From contig JAYTOK010000065.1 in assembly GCA_043747835.1 (NCBI GenBank), positions 36,302-100,301 on the forward strand: a stretch of 64,000 bases of DNA, in the 5' to 3' direction. This DNA is from CADEED01 sp043747835 (GTDB lineage Bacteria; Pseudomonadota; Gammaproteobacteria; Steroidobacterales; Steroidobacteraceae). The notes under the pieces are model-generated. The model ran no database searches, was not told the origin of the DNA, and saw nothing but the letters and a program-made list of their open reading frames with translations. A program made the translations under genes and the position numbers. Shown one piece after another: positions 17,259 to 23,769 of the stretch (position 1 is its first letter; each line of letters starts with the position of its first letter).

Positions 17259-18148
17259 TGGCTCCGTCAGAGGCTCGCGCCGCCGATTACGGGCGGCTCA
17301 TCTCCGTTCCTGCGATCTGGGGTGGAACGTTCGTCGGCGCGAAGTATGTGCTCGCGTCGCTGACGCCGTTGATGGGGTCGTTCGCGCGGTATGTCGTTGC
17401 CGTCGTCGCGTTGTCGGTCGCCGCGATCGCGCTCGAGCGGGGGTTGCCGAAGCTCACGCGGTCGCAGTTGTTGGCGACTGTTTTGCTCGGGGCGCTCGGC
17501 GTGTTTGCGTACAACCTGTTTTTCATGGGAGCGGTGCACCGGATTCCCGCTTCGCGCGCGGCTCTCATCATTGCGTTGAATCCCGTGATCACGATCGTGA
17601 TTTCGTCGTTCGTGTTCGGCGACAAGCTGCGGGCGCATCGCTGGGTTGGAATCCTCGTAGCGCTGATCGGTGTGTGGATCGTCGTGTCGCATGGCGATGT
17701 GTTGAGCATCGCGTCGGCGGGCGTTGGCCTTGGCGAGTTCATGATGTTGGGCGCGGTGACGTCGTGGGCGTTGTACACGGTGATTGGGCGCAAGGTGCTC
17801 GTGGGTCTCACGCCGCTGGCCGCGACCAACTACGCGGCGATTTGGGGGACGCTGATGCTGGGGCTCGTTGCGGCGCCGCACATTCCGGAGCTGACGGCGG
17901 AGCAGTTTGGGTGGAAGGTGATCGTGTCGTTGTTGTACCTGGGAGTGTTCGGGACGGCGATTGCGTTTGTTTGGTATTACATCTCGATCAAGAAGTTGGG
18001 GACGGCGATTACGAGCATTTTCACGAATCTCGTGCCGGTGTTTGGTGTGCTGATCAGCGTGTTGTTGCTGGGCGAGCAGTTACTGGTGTCGATGCTGGTC
18101 GGAGGAGCCGTCGCGATTGCGGGCGTGATGATGGTGTCGCGGCCTTAG
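17258..18148 (+). CDS. EamA/DMT-superfamily transporter
   Basis: The roughly 296-residue product has about ten hydrophobic helices arranged as two EamA domains, the drug/metabolite transporter pattern. It carries VPAIWGGTFVGAKYVL near the N-terminus and a second repeat ending VSMLVGGAVAIAGVMMVS. The GTG at 17258 overlaps the cysQ stop (TAGTG), so coupling is likely. The substrate is unknown; relatives export amino acids, nucleosides or metabolites. It is the last clearly chromosomal gene before the cassette-like region, and no integrase gene lies on either side. Confidence 0.88.
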   Translation: MAPSEARAADYGRLISVPAIWGGTFVGAKYVLASLTPLMGSFARYVVAVVALSVAAIALERGLPKLTRSQLLATVLLGALGVFAYNLFFMGAVHRIPASRAALIIALNPVITIVISSFVFGDKLRAHRWVGILVALIGVWIVVSHGDVLSIASAGVGLGEFMMLGAVTSWALYTVIGRKVLVGLTPLAATNYAAIWGTLMLGLVAAPHIPELTAEQFGWKVIVSLLYLGVFGTAIAFVWYYISIKKLGTAITSIFTNLVPVFGVLISVLLLGEQLLVSMLVGGAVAIAGVMMVSRP

Positions 18149-18236
18149 GTTATTGCGGCCCGGTAGACGGAGGCCGAGCTGCGCGGTTTGGCGGACTTGC
18201 GGTATAACTATTTGAAAGGGTCTACGAGGTAGGGGC

Positions 18237-18329
18237 ATGGGTATCAAGCGGAGCATGCACTTGAACGATCGGCGGGAAAGTTGTGCCGCCGGTTCGTGGT
18301 GTTTCATTGTCGCAGTTTCGGCGGCCTAA
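18237..18329 (+). CDS. Possible 30-residue cassette peptide
   Basis: A short frame starts at ATG 18237 behind a strong GAGGTAGGGG ribosome-site-like stretch and ends in TAA at 18327-18329, inside a GCCTAAC core. Overlap of stop codon and attC core is common in integron cassettes, which is the main support. The peptide starts MGIKRSMHLNDRRES and ends with a short hydrophobic tail (WCFIVAVSAA). No family is recognised and it could be a chance frame. Confidence 0.3.
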   Translation: MGIKRSMHLNDRRESCAAGSWCFIVAVSAA

Positions 18330-18342
18330 CTAAGAGTTAGGC
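18324..18342 (+). other. Collapsed attC-like site, GCCTAAC-5 bp-GTTAGGC
   Basis: The two outer core boxes of an integron attC site (RYYYAAC and GTTRRRY) are both perfect here but only five bases apart, instead of the usual 40 or more. It marks the left end of the cassette-like region. It could be a deletion product of a normal attC. Confidence 0.5.
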
Positions 18343-18371
18343 GTCGTGCAACAGCGCACGTCTAGCCGCCC

Positions 18372-18818
18372 ATGATAGGCGATCGTCATCGGCAACCATT
18401 CGCTGCCACATACGCAGATGCTATCGGTCGTGCCGCGCTGTGCTTTGCCACGTGCGAGTGGAACGTGGTGTGGTGCTGCGAGCGCATCGCTCCCGGCCAA
18501 CTCAGTCGCATCGTACGCGATGAACTTACCGCAGGAAAAATTGCCAAGGACTTTCTGAATCTGACGCGCAACATGCCGCCGTCCAAGTTTCGGGAGGAGT
18601 TAAAGGCGGTCGCCTCTAGATTCGCGTCGCTCGTTCAGGTGAGAAACGACATCCTGCATGGAAAGCCATGTACAGGTCCAAGCGGTGAGACGCGCCTTAG
18701 CGCTGGCAAGGTGCTGGAGATGACTGACCTCGAGGATTCGGCAGATGATTTCTCGAGCTGCAGTATTGAGGTGAACCGTCTTTTGCACGGGGCGCTTGCA
18801 ACATATGTTCCACAATGA
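18372..18818 (+). CDS. Cassette protein with HEPN-like RxxxxH motif
   Basis: The 148-residue protein is predicted mostly helical and contains RNDILHG at 91-97. This fits the R-X4-H signature of HEPN-fold proteins, many of which are RNases in toxin-antitoxin or defence systems. The surrounding VQVRNDILHGKP context also resembles non-catalytic HEPN-like proteins in general. No partner antitoxin is encoded next to it. It starts 30 bp after the collapsed attC and is followed 12 bp later by a full attC, so it is the typical single gene of one cassette. The HEPN assignment is inference from one motif and helical content. Confidence 0.55.
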   Translation: MIGDRHRQPFAATYADAIGRAALCFATCEWNVVWCCERIAPGQLSRIVRDELTAGKIAKDFLNLTRNMPPSKFREELKAVASRFASLVQVRNDILHGKPCTGPSGETRLSAGKVLEMTDLEDSADDFSSCSIEVNRLLHGALATYVPQ

Positions 18819-18830
18819 TCGTAGTACGAC

Positions 18831-18914
18831 GCCTAACAAATTACTGGAGCTTACGCGTGATGGATAGAGTACCAAGTTCATGCAGCCGCGCGTACGCCGC
18901 TCAGCTTGTTAGGT
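18831..18914 (+). other. attC recombination site (84 bp, best-preserved copy)
   Basis: It begins with GCCTAAC (18831-18837) and ends with GTTAGGT (18908-18914). The ends are complementary (GCCTAACAA with TTGTTAGGT) and the inner boxes continue the pairing around a variable centre. This is the folded single-strand hairpin layout of an integron attC. The left part AAATTACTGGAGC recurs, slightly changed, in the sites at 21149 and 23309. Confidence 0.8.
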
Positions 18915-18923
18915 GGCCTTGAA

Positions 18924-19229
18924 ATGACCGCATACGAGACTGTGCCGTCGTTTCCAGATGAGCCACGTGAGGGTGTGCTAGCAACGCTCAAGATATCGGA
19001 GGCCGGCCGTATTCGCCTCGCTCTCAATGACGTCTCGCATCAGCCGGGTGTCGGTGTCACCACGTGGCGGCAAGAGCGGCTGTTCACGCACAAGGACTTC
19101 GACGCCGATTCTCTGCGATCAATGAAACTGTCTCGGGAGGACCTCGCACTCAGTGGCGAGAACGTGCTGATCCGCCTCCTGGCGCAGGTCGAGGGCAAGT
19201 CCTCCCGTCGCGGTTATGAGTTCACCTAA
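18924..19229 (+). CDS. Cassette hypothetical protein
   Basis: This 101-residue protein starts at ATG 18924, ten bases after the recombination point of the preceding attC. It is soluble and has mixed alpha/beta character, with TLKISEAGRIRLALND and DLALSGENVLIRLLAQVEG as the main features. I do not recognise the family. Its stop lies within the left boundary of the next attC, as expected of a cassette gene. Confidence 0.55.
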   Translation: MTAYETVPSFPDEPREGVLATLKISEAGRIRLALNDVSHQPGVGVTTWRQERLFTHKDFDADSLRSMKLSREDLALSGENVLIRLLAQVEGKSSRRGYEFT

Positions 19230-19304
19230 AACATCGTTTAAGCGCACGCGTGTGAAGAGTGCCAAGCTCAAACGCTGGCTCGCCCGGCACGCAGCTCGTT
19301 GGGC
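19224..19304 (+). other. attC-like site with degenerate left core
   Basis: The right core GTTGGGC (19298-19304) fits GTTRRRY and is preceded by CAGCTC as in neighbouring sites. The left core is degraded: ACCTAAAAC overlaps the stop of the preceding gene. The inner boxes TTTAAGCGCACGC and GGCACGCAGCTC can still pair. Confidence 0.5.
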
Positions 19305-19310
19305 GGCAGA

Positions 19311-19547
19311 TTGAGCGCCCTGCGTATCCTCATCGGCGTCTACCCAATGATCTCGACCGTGCTTGTTGTCATACTTCTTGGCCGCAAGCTGGTTTTCTCG
19401 AAAAATCGCACCATGTCACAAGATGACATTAGAGGTATGGCGGGCATCGCGTTTCTGTGGCCCTTCCTGATCTTTCTCTTTCCGTGGCACCTAGGAAAGT
19501 TCGCATTTCAAAGGTTCGCCAATCGACGCAATGGAGCAGGTCAATGA
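19311..19547 (+). CDS. Cassette membrane protein, two hydrophobic segments
   Basis: A TTG at 19311, seven bases after the attC crossover, is the likeliest start and gives about 78 residues. An alternative TTG lies in frame at 19299 inside the attC itself. Two hydrophobic segments are visible, MISTVLVVILLGRKLVF and GIAFLWPFLIFLFPW, joined by a short polar loop. The function is unknown. No attC follows before the next reading frame, so this cassette may hold two genes or the intervening site has been lost. Confidence 0.45.
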   Translation: MSALRILIGVYPMISTVLVVILLGRKLVFSKNRTMSQDDIRGMAGIAFLWPFLIFLFPWHLGKFAFQRFANRRNGAGQ

Positions 19548-19611
19548 GAGATCAGAATGCTGATCGGCTGCGCTTCGCAATACATATCTCGAGTCACCCG
19601 CAGAGTACGAG

Positions 19612-19854
19612 ATGATTGCCATATTGGAGGCGTCAGATCTCGGCGCGAACGGCTTATCGGCGCAAAGGCGGACGAACAAAATATTGAAGCGGCTCAAGGC
19701 CGAGGCCGAGAGTCTGGGTGCAAACGGCGTGCTGCTCCACGGCATCGAAACGCACGCGCAAGTTTCCGGCCCTGTCGTGAACGGAACCGGATACGCCGCT
19801 CCTCAAACGAGCATACCCGGCAAGGCCACGGCAATCGTTGTGCAGTCGGAGTGA
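19612..19854 (+). CDS. Lipoprotein-like cassette protein, probably N-terminally disrupted
   Basis: The frame gives 80 residues from ATG 19612, with a conserved-looking core of LKRLKAEAESLGANGVLLHG. The same frame is open back to 19564 and reads TYLESPAEYEM upstream of the ATG. The neighbouring frame, from ATG 19557, reads MLIGCASQYIS, which is the end of a lipoprotein signal with a lipobox cysteine. Joining the two would need one frameshift near 19580-19590. I therefore suspect a decayed small lipoprotein whose signal peptide has been cut off by the preceding gene. Function is unknown. Confidence 0.45.
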   Translation: MIAILEASDLGANGLSAQRRTNKILKRLKAEAESLGANGVLLHGIETHAQVSGPVVNGTGYAAPQTSIPGKATAIVVQSE

Positions 19855-19930
19855 CGCGTAGCGGATTCGTGGAGTGCGCGCGTGATGGATAAAATTCCCG
19901 ATTTGTACAGCAGCGCGGGCGGCTTTCGAC
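19855..19930 (+). other. attC remnant
   Basis: The interior GTGGAGTGCGCGCG and GTGATGGATA match the interior of the full attC at 18831 (GGAGCTTACGCGTGATGGATA), but both outer core boxes have mutated beyond the consensus. It is probably no longer a substrate. Confidence 0.4.
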
Positions 19931-19956
19931 TCTATCATCATGTCGCAAGCTTGGCC

Positions 19957-19985
19957 TTGCCGTAGCTACATTCTGTAGCTACAAT
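19957..19985 (+). promoter_or_regulatory. brnTA promoter with overlapping operator palindrome
   Basis: TTGCCG (19957-19962) and TACAAT (19980-19985) are separated by 17 bp, an excellent sigma-70 match. The inverted repeat GTAGCTACA-TTC-TGTAGCTAC (19962-19982) fills the spacer and touches both boxes, the expected position for autorepression by the BrnTA complex. The predicted transcription start falls at about 19991-19993, on the brnT ATG itself, so the transcript is probably leaderless. Confidence 0.75.
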
Positions 19986-19990
19986 GCCGC

Positions 19991-20263
19991 ATGTTCACCT
20001 GGGATGAAGCGAAGCAGCTCGCAAATCTCAAGAAGCACGGCATCGACTTTGCCGACTCTGAGAAGATATTTCGGGGGCTCACGTTCACCGCCGAGGATGA
20101 CCGTGAAGCCTATGGCGAACGCCGCTTTCTCACTCTGGGTCTTCTCGAGGACCAGGTAGTGTCGGTAACTCATGCCGACCGAGGTGGGGAAATCCGCATC
20201 ATTTCTATTCGCAAGGCAACGAAACATGAAGCGCGCTTCTACTTCTCGCAAATCCCGTACTAA
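19991..20263 (+). CDS. brnT: BrnT-family toxin
   Basis: The 90-residue product matches BrnT, the RelE-fold ribonuclease toxin of type II BrnTA modules. Typical segments are the N-terminal FTWDEAKQLANLKKHGIDF, a central FLTLGLLEDQVVSVTH and the C-terminal IRIISIRKATKHEARFY. The catalytic-type residues of the last segment are intact, so the toxin is probably active. There is no room for a ribosome site between the promoter and the ATG. The gene overlaps brnA by 38 bp, which would couple antitoxin translation to it. It lies in the cassette-like region and carries its own promoter, as toxin-antitoxin cassettes commonly do. Confidence 0.88.
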   Translation: MFTWDEAKQLANLKKHGIDFADSEKIFRGLTFTAEDDREAYGERRFLTLGLLEDQVVSVTHADRGGEIRIISIRKATKHEARFYFSQIPY

Positions 20264-20504
20264 CCTCGCCCGGCTTAGGAAGCGGCCTGACTCTGCGATC
20301 GTTCGAGATCGGGACGCGCCGGAGTGGACGCCCGCGATGTTCGCGAAGGCGGTGGCACGCAAGGCGCTTACTCCTATCCCGAGGAAGGCATTGCTTTCTC
20401 TTCGTGTCGATACAGACGTGATCGACTGGTTCCGCGCACAGGGCGCGGGGTATCAGTCGCGCATGAACGCTTTGCTTCGCGCGTTTATGGACGCCCACAA
20501 GTGA
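20226..20504 (+). CDS. brnA: BrnA-family antitoxin
   Basis: The 92-residue protein starts at ATG 20226 within brnT. The basic N-terminus (MKRASTSRKSRTNLARL) is followed by the conserved PRKALLSLRVDTDVIDWFRAQG and YQSRMNALLRAFM of the BrnA ribbon-helix-helix domain. This domain binds the operator as a dimer and neutralises BrnT. The likely operator is the palindrome at 19962-19982. The pair should form an autoregulated module that stabilises the surrounding array. Confidence 0.85.
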   Translation: MKRASTSRKSRTNLARLRKRPDSAIVRDRDAPEWTPAMFAKAVARKALTPIPRKALLSLRVDTDVIDWFRAQGAGYQSRMNALLRAFMDAHK

Positions 20505-20512
20505 CTTACGTC

Positions 20513-20595
20513 ATAGCGAATCGCTGAAATTCGCGCGCGGAAGATAGTATGCCGAGTCGAAACTGTCGCAGCCGCGGCTGCTCAGCTCGTTAGGC
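20513..20595 (+). other. attC-like site with degenerate left core
   Basis: The right end CAGCTCGTTAGGC (core 20589-20595) is a perfect attC end. The left boundary is eroded: ATAGCGAATCGCTG stands where GCCTAACAAATTGCTG would be expected. The length of about 83 bp equals that of the intact site at 18831. Confidence 0.5.
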
Positions 20596-20618
20596 GGTTC
20601 TTGCCGTCGCGCAACTCG

Positions 20619-20696
20619 ATGCCCGGAGCGCGCATAGCGGCTTTAGTTGGATGCAACGAATGTGGAAAGCAGGTTGTCGCGCGGCTCTCATCATGA
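20619..20696 (+). CDS. Possible 25-residue remnant with a CxxC zinc-ribbon start
   Basis: This short frame reads LVGCNECGKQV, the beginning of a zinc ribbon whose second CxxC is missing, so it is probably a truncated cassette gene. It lies in the 139-bp space between two cassette boundaries: GTTAGGC at 20589 and a degenerate CTTAGGC at 20715-20721. Expression is doubtful. Confidence 0.25.
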   Translation: MPGARIAALVGCNECGKQVVARLSS

Positions 20697-20734
20697 CCAG
20701 TTTTTCAGACTATCCTTAGGCGGCAAGCGAAGCC

Positions 20735-21154
20735 ATGCGCATCAGTCCCCACCTATGCTTCGACGGTCAATGTCGCGAAGCGATGCAGCTTTACCAGAGC
20801 ATTCTCGGGGGCACGATTGAAACGATGCTCACCTACGGCGAATCGCCAATGGCCTCGTCGACCGATTCGCGGTGGCATGGCCGAATCGTGCATGCCACTC
20901 TATTGCTGGGCGAGCTCGAATTGACAGGTGTCGACATGATTCCAGGATCGTATCAACGGCCGCAGGGATTTTTCGTCACCCTTGCCGTAGATGGCGTGGC
21001 GCGTGCGCGGAAAATATTCGAATCTCTTGGGCAGGATGGTGCGATTCGCGTTCCCTTCGAAGAAACGTTTTGGTCACCTGGATTTGGCGTTCTGGTCGAC
21101 CGCTTTGGAGTTCCGTGGGAGATCAATGCCAACGCTGCCCAGGACGTCGGATAA
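20735..21154 (+). CDS. VOC-family protein, PhnB/glyoxalase-like
   Basis: The 139-residue product has the fold signature of PhnB-like vicinal oxygen chelate proteins: N-terminal ISPHLCFDGQCREAMQLYQ, ILGG, MLTYGESP, a central GFFVTLAVDGVARAR and C-terminal FGVLVDRFGVPWEIN. These proteins bind metals and include antibiotic-resistance and glyoxalase relatives, but this subgroup usually has no assigned activity. VOC proteins are frequent integron cargo. The stop codon overlaps the left core of the following attC. Confidence 0.85.
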   Translation: MRISPHLCFDGQCREAMQLYQSILGGTIETMLTYGESPMASSTDSRWHGRIVHATLLLGELELTGVDMIPGSYQRPQGFFVTLAVDGVARARKIFESLGQDGAIRVPFEETFWSPGFGVLVDRFGVPWEINANAAQDVG

Positions 21155-21193
21155 CAAATTGCTGGAGCGCGCGCGGCGCTCGGCTCGTTGGGC
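21149..21193 (+). other. Short attC site (45 bp)
   Basis: The left core GGATAAC (21149-21155) is followed by AAATTGCTGGAGC, and the right end is GGCTCGTTGGGC (core 21187-21193). Compared with the 84-bp copy it lacks most of the variable middle but keeps the inner boxes GGAGCGCGCGC and GGCGCTC. Confidence 0.65.
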
Positions 21194-21222
21194 ATCACAA
21201 CTAACCCTCTCCTGAGACCAGC

Positions 21223-21723
21223 ATGAATACCAACGCACTTCGCCTGCACTGGTTCTTCCTCATCGCACCACTTGTTCTCGCAACTGATCTCTACGTAGGT
21301 CTATCGGCTCGCGGAGAGGTTGATCGCCTGCTCGAGGCCGGACTCATGTTCGATCTCGTCGTTCTCGTTCCGAGCCTCTACTGGCTTTGCTACCGTCGGG
21401 GCGGCAAGAAGGCAATCACCAAGGCTGCGGCGCTGGCCTTTCTCGGCATCTGGGCAGCCCTGAAGCTTGTGCCAGAGACGGAACGAGATCTACTGAACTA
21501 TGTCGCGCCTCTCAGGTACGTAGGCTTGGCCGCACTAGCGTGGCTGGAACTGGTCGTCGTGTTGGAAATCTACAAGGCTGTATTCAAGGGTGGCACTGTG
21601 GAAGAGGTGGTTTCCCAAACATCAGCGGACATGCCGTCGTGGGTAGTCAGGCTGCTTGCCATTGAGGCGAACCTCTGGCGCAAGGTATGGGGCGCAACCA
21701 AACGCATGCTTGGGAAGCAGTGA
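21223..21723 (+). CDS. Cassette membrane protein, four hydrophobic helices
   Basis: The 166-residue protein has hydrophobic segments near residues 10-28 (FFLIAPLVLATDLYVGL), 42-58 (FDLVVLVPSLYWLCY), 68-84 and 98-118. It ends with a basic amphipathic tail. I do not recognise the family. The ATG follows the attC crossover by about 30 bp and the gene is followed 12 bp later by another ORF without a clear attC between. Confidence 0.6.
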   Translation: MNTNALRLHWFFLIAPLVLATDLYVGLSARGEVDRLLEAGLMFDLVVLVPSLYWLCYRRGGKKAITKAAALAFLGIWAALKLVPETERDLLNYVAPLRYVGLAALAWLELVVVLEIYKAVFKGGTVEEVVSQTSADMPSWVVRLLAIEANLWRKVWGATKRMLGKQ

Positions 21724-21735
21724 AGGCGCTACTTA

Positions 21736-22224
21736 ATGACCACTCCAACCAAGCGTCAGCTTTCCGCCAACGACAAACGCGTTGCCCGAGACATCAAGCA
21801 ATACGGCTGTCACGTGATCAGCGTCTTCGACCCAAACGGCCGATTGCCGTTCTTTTCCTACTCGATAGGCATTCAAGATTCGAGCGCCGCACCTGATGTG
21901 ATCGTCATCGGACTTCGCCCTGAATTCGGCGGCTATCTGGTGAACGAGTACAACCGGCAAGTGCGAAAAGGCAAGCGCTTCAAGCGAGGGCGGCGATACG
22001 AGGGATTTCTGGTGGGATTCCCGGTGTACTTTGAGCCGGCGCGCATGGAGCGGGTTCGCCGCTACGCATACGGCTGCGCGAGATACTACGACGGCCGAGA
22101 CTACTCGGTCGTTCAGCTCATCTTCCCTTCGACGAAGGGAGTGTGGCCGTGGAACAAGTCGGCTTCAAAGTCGCTCGTCAAGAATCAGCCGATGCTGGGA
22201 AGATTGAGACCGGATAGGCCATGA
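21736..22224 (+). CDS. DUF4262-family protein
   Basis: This 162-residue product matches the DUF4262 pattern: DIKQYGCHVISVF near the start, FFSYSIGIQ, an IVIGLRPEFGGYLVNEYN segment, then FPVYFEPARMERVRRYAYGCARYY and the C-terminal VVQLIFPSTKGVWPW. The function of the family is unknown, but it is common in accessory regions and integrons. The gene sits close behind the membrane protein and could share its transcript. Confidence 0.8.
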   Translation: MTTPTKRQLSANDKRVARDIKQYGCHVISVFDPNGRLPFFSYSIGIQDSSAAPDVIVIGLRPEFGGYLVNEYNRQVRKGKRFKRGRRYEGFLVGFPVYFEPARMERVRRYAYGCARYYDGRDYSVVQLIFPSTKGVWPWNKSASKSLVKNQPMLGRLRPDRP

Positions 22225-22229
22225 GGCCC

Positions 22230-22241
22230 GCCTAGTTAGGA
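22230..22241 (+). other. Collapsed attC-like site, GCCTAGTTAGGA
   Basis: The 12-bp sequence is what remains if a left box (GCCTA) is joined directly to a right box (GTTAGGA). It lies exactly between two cassette-type genes, where an attC is expected. Confidence 0.35.
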
Positions 22242-22248
22242 GTCGAAC

Positions 22249-23004
22249 ATGGGAACCTGGGGCGCCGGCCTATATCAAGACGATACGGCCTGTGATGTCC
22301 GTGATAGCTATATCCAGTACCTCAAGGAAGGTCTCTCGGACGCGGCTGCCGCTGCGAAAGTTCTGAGCGACCAGAAGAGCAGACTCCGGAACACGCAGGT
22401 GGCCACCAACGTCTACCTCGCGCTGGCGGAAACGCAATGGCAGTACGGACGTCTCGATCCCTCGATCAAGAAGCGCGCGCTCGCGCTTCTCAAGCGCAGC
22501 GCCGATGTCGACAGCGCGCGCGCGAAGGTCCTGGCAACACTCGAGAAACGTCTCGCGAGCAAACCGAAGCCGCGGCGTGCGATCAAGGTGGTGACGCCGA
22601 AGCCACTTGAGGCGTGGACGGATGCGAAGCTGGGCACGGTGTTTCTGCTGCCGCTCCCGACTTCGTCTTTCGCGGCGCTGATGCTCGTGGGGAACATTGG
22701 TTCGGGCCCTGCCAAGCAGATATCCATGTTCTCAGTCCTGCGATGGAAAGGGACCAAGGAACCGCCGTTGGCCGAGCTGAGCAAATGCAAGTGTGTTCTG
22801 GTGCCTGGCCTGTACGCGGATTCCACGAAAAATCGCTATATCGGCTTTCTCGCCGCGAAGCCGAGATCGAATCCGCTGGAAGGGTTGATCCGCACGCAGG
22901 TTGTACTGCCGAAGCTGCCGAAGTTCGACGGCACGGGGATCTGCCTGGATCGGGAAAAGATGACGGAACTCGTCGTCGCGGACATCGAGGGGCGACGCTC
23001 CTAG
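22249..23004 (+). CDS. DUF4259-like protein with C-terminal extension
   Basis: The 251-residue protein opens with MGTWGAGLYQDDTACDVRD, the hallmark of DUF4259 proteins, followed by a helical region to about 120 (YLALAETQWQYGRLD). A C-terminal domain of about 115 residues with beta-rich character follows. Related short proteins are often found beside toxins as immunity candidates, but no toxin is next to it. No signal peptide or membrane segment is seen. Confidence 0.65.
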   Translation: MGTWGAGLYQDDTACDVRDSYIQYLKEGLSDAAAAAKVLSDQKSRLRNTQVATNVYLALAETQWQYGRLDPSIKKRALALLKRSADVDSARAKVLATLEKRLASKPKPRRAIKVVTPKPLEAWTDAKLGTVFLLPLPTSSFAALMLVGNIGSGPAKQISMFSVLRWKGTKEPPLAELSKCKCVLVPGLYADSTKNRYIGFLAAKPRSNPLEGLIRTQVVLPKLPKFDGTGICLDREKMTELVVADIEGRRS

Positions 23005-23022
23005 CCGCGTCCCTGAACGACC

Positions 23023-23314
23023 ATGGCAACGAAGGCAGTCTATCTAGACCTCGCTGGTACCAGCGTAGTGCCTCTCACTTCTGTACCAGCAGGCCGCCGA
23101 CGAGCGTAACCTTCAGCTCGCCGGCTCGTTCGCAGTCGGGGATACCGCGGATGACATGGAGGCCGCTTCTCGATATGGCGGAATTGGTTGTCTGGTACGA
23201 ACGGGGTGGGCTGCGGATGATGCGGAGCTCGATCGGGCGAGGCCTCACTCATCGTTTGTCGGCGCTGACCTCGCCGAGGTCGTTGCCTGGATACTCGCCG
23301 GGGCTGCTGCCTGA
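23023..23314 (+). pseudogene. HAD-superfamily phosphatase remnant with internal deletion
   Basis: ATG 23023 starts MATKAVYLDLAGTSVVPL, which is motif I of a HAD phosphatase. That frame hits TAA after 28 codons. From about 23100 a different frame reads LQLAGSFAVGDTADDMEAA, then CLVRTGWAADDAEL and ADLAEVVAWILAGAAA. This is the motif IV (GDxxxD) end of a GmhB/HisB-like or subfamily IIIA enzyme. The middle of the protein, including motifs II and III, is missing, so about half the gene has been lost together with the frame. This remnant occupies most of the 358-bp stretch between the DUF4259-like and GNAT genes. Confidence 0.65.
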
Positions 23315-23350
23315 CAAATCACTCGAGCACACCCGGCGCTCAACTTAGTC
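23309..23350 (+). other. Short attC site (42 bp)
   Basis: The left core GCCTGAC (23309-23315) is followed by AAATCACTCGAGC, close to AAATTACTGGAGC of the full site. The right core is altered to CTTAGTC (23344-23350). Inner boxes CGAGC and GCGCTC remain. The stop codon of the HAD remnant lies in the left core. Confidence 0.6.
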
Positions 23351-23362
23351 GGAAGGTGTCAC

Positions 23363-23758
23363 ATGGAAATTCGCGAAATTCAAACATCCGAGATCGAAGA
23401 GGCACGCCGCCTACTCGTCAACAACGGCTGGGGACATCGTGTGGTTGACCCGGACTTGTTCAGCCAACTCGTCGCGAACTCGCAGCGGGCATTCGTGGCA
23501 GTCGAGGACGGAATCGTGATCGGCTTCGCTCGCGCCATCTGCGACGATCTTTCAAATGGCTATCTTTCGATGGTCGTGGTCGACCGTGATCGCCGTCGCC
23601 AAGGCGTCGGGCGGGCGCTTGTCGATGCGGTCATGGGCGACAATCCGGGCATCACATGGGTCCTGCGCGCGGGCCGCCCGGAGGAGTTGCCATTTTTTGA
23701 GCGGTTGGGGTTCGTTCCGTCGCAGGTCGCGATGGAGCGCAATCGCGCGCCCGCTTAG
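23363..23758 (+). CDS. GNAT-family N-acetyltransferase
   Basis: The 131-residue protein is a single GNAT domain. It has the acetyl-CoA loop in VVDRDRRRQGVGRALVDAVM (Q/R-x-x-G-x-A pattern) and the C-terminal FFERLGFVP motif B. The substrate is unknown; GNAT enzymes in cassettes often modify antibiotics, polyamines or proteins. It starts 12 bp after the attC crossover, consistent with a cassette gene. Confidence 0.85.
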   Translation: MEIREIQTSEIEEARRLLVNNGWGHRVVDPDLFSQLVANSQRAFVAVEDGIVIGFARAICDDLSNGYLSMVVVDRDRRRQGVGRALVDAVMGDNPGITWVLRAGRPEELPFFERLGFVPSQVAMERNRAPA

Positions 23759-23769
23759 GAATCCATCGT

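Noticed and set aside
18150..18372. attI site and integrase promoter at the left edge of the cassette array
   Set aside because: No integrase frame exists on either strand here, and the only attI-like feature is the collapsed GCCTAAC/GTTAGGC pair.
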